64,000 bases of DNA from Bacteroidales bacterium UBA3297 (GTDB lineage Bacteria; Bacteroidota; Bacteroidia; Bacteroidales; Paludibacteraceae), in the NCBI GenBank assembly GCA_002362105.1, contig DETD01000026.1:20826-84825 (forward strand), in the 5' to 3' direction. The position numbers and the translations under genes are program-made. Positions 58,034-64,000 of this stretch are shown here, piece by piece (the stretch's first letter is position 1; each line of letters opens with the position of its first letter). Under the pieces are notes generated by a model. It did not search any database, was not told where the DNA came from, and saw only the letters and a list, made by a program, of their open reading frames with translations.

Positions 58034-58594
58034 CTACTGGAACTGGCGCGCCTCCAGAAACTGCTTTATTTTGCTGGCGCAGTCGTCTACATTGTCGACG
58101 GGGATGAGCCCTTCCTGGAACTGCTTGGGGGTGAACCGCTGTTCGCGGGCCACCTCGGCCTGTGCCACAATATGGTCGTAGAAGTGGTTTATGTTGAGCA
58201 GGAAGACGGGTTTCTTGTGGATGCCGACTTGCCCGCACGCCACCACGTGGAAAATCTCGTCGAGGGTGCCGAAGCCGCCGGGCAGCGCGATGAACAGGTC
58301 GCTTTTGTCCATCATCATGTTTTTCCGTTCCACCATGTCGTGGGTCACGATAATCTGGTCGGCCTTTTTGCTGGCCAGCCCGTTGTCGTACATGAATTGG
58401 GGCATGACGCCCACCACGGTGCCCCCGTTTTCGTTGACGGCGGTAGCCGTCGCCTCCATGAGACCCTGCCGTGTGCCCCCGTAATATATGGTGTGGCGGT
58501 TTTTGCCAATCCATTCGCCCAGTTTGGCGGCCTGCTCGTAATAGACTGGGGCCAGGTCGTCGCTAGCCGAGCAGAAGATGCCTATGTTTGCCAT
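58034..58594 (-). CDS. LOG family nucleoside-monophosphate phosphoribohydrolase
   Basis: A 186-residue Rossmann-like cytosolic protein of the LOG/YvdD family, which releases the base from AMP or cytokinin-type nucleotides. It has GIFCSASDDL at the N-terminus, the GGTRQGLMEATATAVNENGG helix, the active-site motif ALPGGFGTLDEIFHV, and DHIVAQAEVAREQRF. In bacteria the true substrate is often unknown. Its own promoter (58623-58654, minus) gives a ~25-nt leader. Confidence 0.92.
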   Translation of the reverse strand: MANIGIFCSASDDLAPVYYEQAAKLGEWIGKNRHTIYYGGTRQGLMEATATAVNENGGTVVGVMPQFMYDNGLASKKADQIIVTHDMVERKNMMMDKSDLFIALPGGFGTLDEIFHVVACGQVGIHKKPVFLLNINHFYDHIVAQAEVAREQRFTPKQFQEGLIPVDNVDDCASKIKQFLEARQFQ

Positions 58595-58622
58595 TGTGTC
58601 AATTCTTTGTTAATGTCTTATC

Positions 58623-58654
58623 CAAATATACCCAAATCTTTTGTCATTTCCCAA
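58623..58654 (-). promoter_or_regulatory. Promoter of the LOG-family gene
   Basis: TTG (complement of 58652-58654), a 21-nt spacer and TATATTTG (complement of 58623-58630) on the minus strand. Confidence 0.7.
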
Positions 58655-58765
58655 CAATCGGGAAAAACAGGTGGTTTGTTGCGAAAAAAAAAACGCCGTG
58701 AGGGGGCTTACTGCGGAATTATAGTTTTTTTCGTGGCTAAAATTACAAGTTCGCACTATTTTTTA

Positions 58766-58773
58766 TATTTTTG
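58766..58773 (+). promoter_or_regulatory. -7 box of mdh
   Basis: TATTTTTG, with no clear TTG at normal spacing, gives a leader of about 100 nt. The leader contains AAGCC-TGA-GGCTT. Confidence 0.55.
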
Positions 58774-58878
58774 TCATTGATATCTACGGCTACGCGCGAA
58801 AGCCTGAGGCTTATTACCTCACCCGTGTTGCGGTAACTGCCAGTGTTGAGAATATCATTTACTTAATTTAAAATAAAT

Positions 58879-59889
58879 ATGAAGGTTAAAGTTTTAACTA
58901 ACAAGAAGTTGCTCTTGGTTGGAGCAGGTGGTGCAATTGGTTCTAACATGGCTCAGACTGCAGCTATGCTTGGTCTTTCATCTAACATCTGTCTTTACGA
59001 TATCTTCGAGCAGGGCGTTCACGGTGTGTACGAAGAAATGCGTCACTGCGGTTTCGATGGTGTGAACTTCTCTTATACTACCGATGCTAAGGAAGCATTT
59101 ACCGATGCTGAATACATCATTTCTTCAGGTGGTGCTCCTCGTAAGGAAGGCATGACTCGTGAAGACCTTTTGAAGGGTAATGCCCAGATTGCAGCTGATT
59201 TTGCGGACAAAGTAAAGCAGTATTGCCCAAATTGTAAGCACATTGTTGTTATTTTTAACCCAGCAGATATCACTGGTCTTATCGTATTGGTTCGTTCTGG
59301 TTTGAAGCCTGAACAGGTTACTACTCTTGCTGGTTTGGACTCTACCCGTCTTCAGAGCGAGTTGGCTAACCACTTTGGTATTGAACAGACCAAGGTTAAC
59401 GGCTGTATCACCCTTGGCGGTCACGGCGAAAAGATGGTGCCTGTAACTTCTAACGTTACTGTCGACGGCACTCCTTTGACCCAGCTTGTTGGTACTTCCA
59501 AGTTGACTAAGGAACAGTTCGAGGAAATCAAGCAGAAGACTATTCAGGGTGGTTCTAACATCATCAAGTTGCGTGGCCGCTCTTCTTTCCAGAGCCCTGC
59601 TTACGTTGCTGTCCGCATGATTGAAGGTGCAATGGGCGGTGTTCCGTTCACTTTGCCTGCTGGCTGCTTCGTGAAAGATGGCATGTATGGCTACAAGAAC
59701 GTTTGTATGGCCATGAAGTCTATTATCGATGAAAACGGTGTCAGCTACGTTGAAGCTAAACTTTCTGCTGAAGAAAAGGCTGCTCTCGATGCCAGCTACA
59801 AGCACTTGGAGGCTATGCGCGACGAAATTATCGGTTTCGGCATCCTTCCTCCTGTTAACGAGTGGAAGAAAATCAACCCTAACCTCTAA
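58879..59889 (+). CDS. mdh: Malate dehydrogenase
   Basis: A 336-residue NAD-dependent dehydrogenase interconverting malate and oxaloacetate in the TCA and fumarate-fermentation routes of Bacteroidales. It has GAGGAIGSNMAQTAAMLGL (NAD-binding, about 16-34), a SSGGAPRKEGMTREDLL active-site loop with Arg residues, IFNPADITGL, LDSTRLQSELA and the catalytic His in TLGGHGEKMVPV. Codon use is strongly biased, which suggests high expression. A terminator follows at once. Confidence 0.94.
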   Translation: MKVKVLTNKKLLLVGAGGAIGSNMAQTAAMLGLSSNICLYDIFEQGVHGVYEEMRHCGFDGVNFSYTTDAKEAFTDAEYIISSGGAPRKEGMTREDLLKGNAQIAADFADKVKQYCPNCKHIVVIFNPADITGLIVLVRSGLKPEQVTTLAGLDSTRLQSELANHFGIEQTKVNGCITLGGHGEKMVPVTSNVTVDGTPLTQLVGTSKLTKEQFEEIKQKTIQGGSNIIKLRGRSSFQSPAYVAVRMIEGAMGGVPFTLPAGCFVKDGMYGYKNVCMAMKSIIDENGVSYVEAKLSAEEKAALDASYKHLEAMRDEIIGFGILPPVNEWKKINPNL

Positions 59890-59914
59890 TTTTAGGGCTG
59901 TTCCCAAATATAGG

Positions 59915-59948
59915 GGCTGTGCCATTGCGGCACGGCCTTTTTTTTTGT
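59915..59948 (+). terminator. mdh terminator
   Basis: GGCTGTGCC (59915-59923) pairs with GGCACGGCC (59929-59937; one G-T pair) around a 5-nt loop, followed by about ten Ts. Confidence 0.9.
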
Positions 59949-60198
59949 GCCCCGCTCTGCGTACATATAACATATGTATGTTATAGGAAATGAATAATTT
60001 TGTATTTTTATTTCTAGAATTTACAATTTTGGCCCTGTTTTTGTATTTTATTACATGAAAACGCATACGATGGTAGCCCGACTGCGTATTATGGTAGCTT
60101 CTGGCGCTTTCTAACGTTTTTTTCAGTAACTTTGCACCCGATTGCAGCGGACTAGGTCTTGCTGAAGGTGCTATTAATAATTAAAACCTGATTTTGAA
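59949..60198. other. Gap between mdh and panC: palindrome, -7 boxes, tiny ORF
   Basis: TATAACATA-TG-TATGTTATA (59966-59985) is a perfect palindrome with a 2-nt centre, lying 9 nt ahead of a TAATTTTG -7 box (59995-60002). A 19-codon frame (60055-60114, MKTHTMVARLRIMVASGAF) follows. The closest panC promoter is TAACTTTG at 60127-60134. No known RNA gene is recognised. Confidence 0.5.
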
Positions 60199-61047
60199 AT
60201 GAAAGTTTTTGACAAGATTGCTGACGTTCAAAACGAGATTGCTCAATTGCGTAAGCAGGGTAAGACTATTGGTTTGGTCCCTACTATGGGCGCCCTTCAC
60301 GAAGGACACCTTTCATTGGTGAAACGTTGCGTAGCTGAAAACGATGTCTGCATTGTAGACGCTTTCGTTAATCCTACACAATTTAACAATAAGACCGACT
60401 ACGACAAATATCCGCGTACAGTTGAGGCCGATGCAAAGTTGTTGGAAGGAGCCGGTGCCGCTATTGCTTGGTTCCCAACCGAAAGCGACATCTATCCAGA
60501 ACCCGATACCCGCGTGTTCAACCTCGGCCCTTTGGCAGAGGTGATGGAAGGCCCTGCACGTCCGGGTCACTTCAACGGTGTGGCGCAGGTGCTGACCCGC
60601 TTGTTCGATATTATCAAGCCCGACCGCGCTTATTTTGGTGAAAAAGATTTCCAACAGCTGGCTATTGTCCGCGAGTTGGTGAAGAACTACAACATACCTG
60701 TGCAGATTGTGGGTTGCCCTATCGTCCGTGAGGCCGACGGCCTTGCACTCAGCAGCCGCAATATGCGCCTTTCTGCCGACGAGCGCAAACACGCCCTCCG
60801 CATCTCGAAGGCTTTGTTCGAGAGCCTTAAAAAGATGGACACCATGAGCGTGGCTGAGGTTAGAAAATGGGTGTGCGACGAAATCAACAGCGAGCCTTGC
60901 CTCGAGGTGGAGTATTTCGAAATCTCTAACTCGCTCACTTTACAGCCGGTTGAAAACTGGAGCGATGCCGAAAACATTGTTGGCTGCATCACTGTTTATT
61001 GTGGCGAGGTCCGCCTTATCGATAACATTCAATACAAGAAAGCCTGA
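60199..61047 (+). CDS. panC: Pantothenate synthetase
   Basis: Joins pantoate and beta-alanine with ATP in coenzyme A biosynthesis. The 282-residue cytosolic protein has VPTMGALHEGHLSLVKRC (28-45, HIGH-like), FVNPTQFN, DYDKYPRT, RPGHFNGVAQVLTRLF, the YFGEKDFQQL motif and SSRNMRLS, all typical. panD follows after 5 nt, completing the beta-alanine branch. Confidence 0.97.
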   Translation: MKVFDKIADVQNEIAQLRKQGKTIGLVPTMGALHEGHLSLVKRCVAENDVCIVDAFVNPTQFNNKTDYDKYPRTVEADAKLLEGAGAAIAWFPTESDIYPEPDTRVFNLGPLAEVMEGPARPGHFNGVAQVLTRLFDIIKPDRAYFGEKDFQQLAIVRELVKNYNIPVQIVGCPIVREADGLALSSRNMRLSADERKHALRISKALFESLKKMDTMSVAEVRKWVCDEINSEPCLEVEYFEISNSLTLQPVENWSDAENIVGCITVYCGEVRLIDNIQYKKA

Positions 61048-61052
61048 TAAAA

Positions 61053-61406
61053 ATGCTGATTGAAGTCTTAAAATCGAAAATCCATCGTGTTAAGGTTACC
61101 GAAGCTGACCTTAATTATATCGGCAGTATCACCATTGACGAAGATTTGATGGATGCGGCAAACATCATTGCCAACGAGAAGGTGCAAGTGGTTGACAACA
61201 ACAACGGCGAACGCCTCGAAACCTATGTTATTCCTGGCGAACGTGGCTCTGGTGTAATCTGCTTGAATGGTGCGGCTGCCCGTAAGGTGCAGAAAGGCGA
61301 CATTGTCATCATTATGTCTTATGCGCAAATGGATTTTGAAGAGGCTAAGACTTTCAAGCCAACGGTGGTTTTCCCCGACCCTAACACCAACAAACTGGTG
61401 GGGTAG
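61053..61406 (+). CDS. panD: Aspartate 1-decarboxylase
   Basis: Makes beta-alanine for pantothenate. The 117-residue proenzyme cleaves itself between Gly24 and Ser25 (YIGSITID) to form the pyruvoyl group. IHRVKVTEADLNYIGS, the RLETYVIPGERGSG stretch and CLNGAAARKVQKGD are conserved. It is cotranscribed with panC. Confidence 0.97.
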   Translation: MLIEVLKSKIHRVKVTEADLNYIGSITIDEDLMDAANIIANEKVQVVDNNNGERLETYVIPGERGSGVICLNGAAARKVQKGDIVIIMSYAQMDFEEAKTFKPTVVFPDPNTNKLVG

Positions 61407-61445
61407 TGCTACGCCAACATTCTATTTTGTTTAGATAAATTGTTA

Positions 61446-61480
61446 AAACGAATAAGGGCATTTGTCCTTGTTCGTTTTTT
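61446..61480 (+). terminator. panCD terminator
   Basis: AAACGAA-T-AAGG (61446-61457) pairs with CCTT-G-TTCGTTT (61466-61477), followed by Ts. Confidence 0.85.
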
Positions 61481-61507
61481 TGTGTGCCCGGCTCTGCAAG
61501 GAGGGCA

Positions 61508-61548
61508 CAAAAAAAGCGGTCCGCAATTCAGGAAGAATCGCAGACCGC
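61508..61548 (-). terminator. Terminator of the M23 peptidase gene
   Basis: On the minus strand, GCGGTC (complement of 61543-61548) pairs with GACCGC (complement of 61516-61521), with inner paired segments, then TTTTTTTGTG. Confidence 0.85.
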
Positions 61549-61578
61549 CCTGGTTCAATATGTATTTCTTTGATGTGC

Positions 61579-62499
61579 TTATTTAACAATCAACTTCTTG
61601 CCCAGACTGAGGATGGCATCTTTGTCGATGTGGTTGAGCGCGCAGAGTGTAGCGACCGAAGTCTTGTACATTCTGGCAATGCGGCTCAAGTTGTCGCCAC
61701 TCTTAACCACGTGGATGCTGTGGCCGTCGGCTCGGGTGTAGGTGGCAATAGCCGCCTGGTTCTTGCCGCGGCGTCCGCGGTAAAGGCCGTGGAAGCGGTT
61801 GTATTCTGAAAAAGATTTTACCTTGTCGATGGTGTAAGTGTCTGCATAGATCACATTGGCATCGAAGTCGATGATGTTTCTTGGGTTCATAGGCACGCCC
61901 AAGAAACGGGTCTCGAAGTGGAGGTGCGGGCCGGTTGAACGACCGGTAGAGCCACCCAAGCCGATTACCTCGCCAGCCTTTACGCGCTGGTCGTTCTTAA
62001 CCAATGGCTTAGACAGGTGTCCGTATAGGGTTTCGAGGCCGTTGTCGTGGCGGATAACCACGTACCAGCCATAACCTTTCTTGTCGAAGTGGTGCGCAAT
62101 GCGCACTTGGCCGTCGAAAGCGGCACGGATAGAGTCGCCTTTACGGACGGCAATGTCGATGCCAGCGTGGAAGCGGCCCCAGCGTGGACCATATTCAGAT
62201 GTTACTTCGGGGTTGTGTGCGGTCTCGGTTGGAGACTCGAAGCCTGATACAACAATTTTGAAGGAGTCGGGCAATGTAACATTGTACGGATTTACTCGCT
62301 CGTTCATCCAAACAGAAGAGTAGAGGTCGTCTGCCGGATACATTTCTTCATATTCTGAAAATTGTGAGAATTTGCTTGTTGTCTGCTCCTGCTTCACAGC
62401 ATTGGCGTAACGTTTACCGTTTGTCTTGTGTTTCTGAGCTTGTCCGCTTACCGCGAACATCAGTGCGACAGCACTAACTAGAATGCTCTTAAACTTCAT
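61579..62499 (-). CDS. M23 metallopeptidase with C-terminal LysM domain
   Basis: A 306-residue periplasmic or outer-membrane-facing murein hydrolase. The signal peptide is cleaved after SGQA. The LytM/M23 domain has the zinc ligands His111 and Asp115 in HAGIDIAV and His194 in TGPHLHFE, plus YGHLSKPL; all are present, so it should be active. A LysM peptidoglycan-binding domain ends the protein (about 262-305, HVVKSGDNLSRIARMYKTSV). The minus-strand -7 box TAACTTTG at 62668-62675 gives a leader of about 160 nt. Confidence 0.93.
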   Translation of the reverse strand: MKFKSILVSAVALMFAVSGQAQKHKTNGKRYANAVKQEQTTSKFSQFSEYEEMYPADDLYSSVWMNERVNPYNVTLPDSFKIVVSGFESPTETAHNPEVTSEYGPRWGRFHAGIDIAVRKGDSIRAAFDGQVRIAHHFDKKGYGWYVVIRHDNGLETLYGHLSKPLVKNDQRVKAGEVIGLGGSTGRSTGPHLHFETRFLGVPMNPRNIIDFDANVIYADTYTIDKVKSFSEYNRFHGLYRGRRGKNQAAIATYTRADGHSIHVVKSGDNLSRIARMYKTSVATLCALNHIDKDAILSLGKKLIVK

Positions 62500-63122
62500 A
62501 ACTTATGATCCTCCTTCGTCTTTATTTTTTGACAAAAACGTGTTATTCGTAGCCAAACTCTCCGCCTGGCTAGAACCCTATTGTTGTCATATTTTAATAA
62601 CTTAGCAAGAAATTGGTATCAGATTGAGCAAACGTCGTATGTGGTTACGTTTGTTTCTTGCACGGCGCAAAGTTAAACTCTCTAAAATAAATATGAAATT
62701 ATTTATATATGTTGTACAACATAAAATGGATATTTAGTGTCATTCGCAACCTTTAATTTGTGCTTTTTGTGTTTATAATCAATGCGTTAACTTTTTATTC
62801 GCAGCCTTTGCGCGTAAACGCAGGGCCACGGAAATGCTGGCTTCGCTCAGGTTCCGCATCTAACAGATCTTAACAAATGAGTGGTGTTTGTTAACTAAAA
62901 AAACGCTTTCTGCCGGCGTCTCGCAGGCCCTGAAAAGGCGGTTTCGGCGGTGGTGGCCGCAGGGGGTGCCCACTTTGGCCGAGCGGACGGCTTTTTTTCT
63001 TTTTGATATTTTTTTTTGGTGTATACACACTCTTTTTTGTTACTTTGCGCAAAATTAAATTACCAGTAGAATGGATTTTGGGCGTTTGTTGACCATTCTT
63101 GCCCATTATATATGTAAATACT
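62500..63122. other. 623-bp gap between the M23 gene and topA with several hairpins
   Basis: It holds the M23 -7 box and leader (62500-62675) and the topA promoter (63017-63048). In between are hairpins at 62804-62826 (TGCG/CGCA core), 62829-62856 (CGGAA with TTCCG, inner CTGGC/GC-CAG) and 62870-62894 (TTAACAAA with TTTGTTAA), and a G+C-rich stretch (62905-62995) ending in GCCG-AGCGGA-CGGC plus a T-run. The only longer frame (minus, 62891-63178) crosses the topA promoter and start, and looks non-coding. Confidence 0.55.
63017..63048 (+). promoter_or_regulatory. topA promoter
   Basis: TTG (63017-63019), a 21-nt spacer and TTACTTTG (63041-63048; one mismatch to TAnnTTTG). Confidence 0.6.
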
Positions 63123-64000
63123 ATGCAAAAGAACTTAGTGATTGTCGAGTCTCCAGCCAAGGCTAAAACAATTGGCAACTTTTTAGGTGAGGGTTATGCG
63201 GTGACCTCTAGTATGGGCCACGTTCGTGACCTTAAAAAGAAGGGACTAGGCATTGACGTGAAAAATAATTACCAACCCGATTACGAAATTTCTTCCGATA
63301 AAGTCAAACTGGTTTCCGAACTGAAAAAAGCCGCTAAGGGTGCCGACAAGGTGCTGCTCGCATCCGATGAGGACCGCGAGGGAGAGAGCATTGCATGGCA
63401 CTTGTATGAGGTGCTTGGACTTAAACCAGACAACTACGAACGTATCGTTTTCCACGAAATCACCAAAACCGCAATAACCGAGGCTGTGGCCAATCCGCGC
63501 AAGATTGATATGGCGCTGGTGAACGCGCAGCAGGCACGCCGTGTGCTCGACCGTATTGTGGGTTTCGAAATATCTCCTATCCTCTGGCGTAAGGTGAAGC
63601 CGTCGCTTTCGGCAGGCCGTGTCCAGAGTGTGACCGTCCGTCTGATGGTTGACCGCGAGCGCGAAATAAAGGCGTTCAACTCGCAGGCGTTCTATAAGGT
63701 TACGGCTATTTTCTCGCTGACCGATGCCGACGGCAAGGCCCAGCACCTGAAAACAGAACTGAACAGCCAGCTGAAGAGCAAGCAAGAGGCGATCGACTTC
63801 CTCGAAAAATGCAAGTCGGCCTCGTTCGCTATTGAAGATGTGGTTAAGAAACCGGTGGTTCGCCATCCGGCGCCTCCGTTCACCACTTCAACCCTCCAGC
63901 AAGAGGCGGCCCGCAAACTCGGCTTCTCGGTGTCTAAAACCATGATGGTGGCGCAGCACCTCTACGAGAGTGGTAAAATTACCTATATGCGTACCGACTC
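63123..64000 (+). CDS. topA: DNA topoisomerase I (5' part)
   Basis: Relaxes negative supercoils by a type IA mechanism. 292 complete codons are in the window. The TOPRIM start is MQKNLVIVESPAKAKTIGNF, the metal site is LLASDEDREGE (about 78-88), the SAGRVQSVTVRLMVDRERE stretch is conserved, and the catalytic Tyr lies in GKITYMRTDS, the last visible residues. The rest of the ~750-residue protein, including zinc-finger domains if present, is outside. Confidence 0.96.
   Translation, partial: MQKNLVIVESPAKAKTIGNFLGEGYAVTSSMGHVRDLKKKGLGIDVKNNYQPDYEISSDKVKLVSELKKAAKGADKVLLASDEDREGESIAWHLYEVLGLKPDNYERIVFHEITKTAITEAVANPRKIDMALVNAQQARRVLDRIVGFEISPILWRKVKPSLSAGRVQSVTVRLMVDREREIKAFNSQAFYKVTAIFSLTDADGKAQHLKTELNSQLKSKQEAIDFLEKCKSASFAIEDVVKKPVVRHPAPPFTTSTLQQEAARKLGFSVSKTMMVAQHLYESGKITYMRTD

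Noticed and set aside
62891..63178. 95-codon minus-strand frame near topA
   Set aside because: It crosses the topA promoter and first codons and is dominated by Lys/Pro/Arg low-complexity sequence from the G+C-rich block.

Overview
The window looks like a chromosomal segment of a Bacteroidota, order Bacteroidales, genome, probably from an uncultured gut or rumen relative that degrades plant cell walls. The evidence is the recurrent -7 promoter box TAnnTTTG (often with TTG 18-22 nt upstream), giant hybrid two-component regulators, Por/T9SS C-terminal sorting domains, a GldJ-like SUMF1 lipoprotein beside murF, DUF4295/DUF5606/DUF4153 proteins, and lipoproteins with acidic export signals of the SDDDD type. 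No phage, transposon, rRNA or CRISPR array is visible.

Layout. 1-7.4 kb: typA (incomplete, minus), then a MATE exporter / cytidylate-kinase-like / membrane protein operon, frr, rsgA and a sensor kinase. 7.4-15.3 kb (minus): dnaG, two paralogous surface-type lipoproteins, comF, a DUF4197 lipoprotein, and the folP-cdaA-lolD-like operon. 15.5-22.2 kb (plus): gldJ-like gene, murF, a small anchored protein, an LtaS-type sulfatase-fold enzyme, a radical SAM protein and an outer-membrane barrel. 22.2-40.7 kb: a glucan-degradation region with two paralogous hybrid regulators, a GH44 enzyme and two GH9 enzymes, interrupted by ftsY, rimO, ribE and an FKBP protein. GH44 and the first GH9 carry T9SS sorting domains; the second GH9 does not. 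No SusC/SusD pair is present.

40.8-47.3 kb: metA (Glu111, acetyl-CoA type), a CinA-type amidase, the L28-L33-DUF4295 operon behind a long leader with nested complementary segments, DUF4153, DUF5606, an MFS transporter and tRNA-Thr. 47.4-51.5 kb (minus): an unknown protein, an AlkD-like protein, and a compact three-gene operon of a Met-rich protein, a VWA protein and a short divergent adenylosuccinate-synthetase homologue. I consider that operon the best candidate for an undescribed system. 51.7-55.9 kb (minus): an aromatic amino acid lyase, FabG, ACP, acyltransferase and secreted-protein operon that resembles part of a flexirubin/aryl-polyene-type lipid pathway.

56-64 kb: rpsT, two identical tRNA-Glu genes, a KdsD-like SIS protein, LemA, a LOG-family protein, mdh, panC-panD, an M23/LysM peptidase and the 5' part of topA, which stops at the catalytic tyrosine motif. 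Long gaps at 28.2-28.7, 59.9-60.2 and 62.5-63.1 kb hold hairpins, repeats or palindromes but no convincing protein gene. All assignments come from reading motifs; no database search was run.
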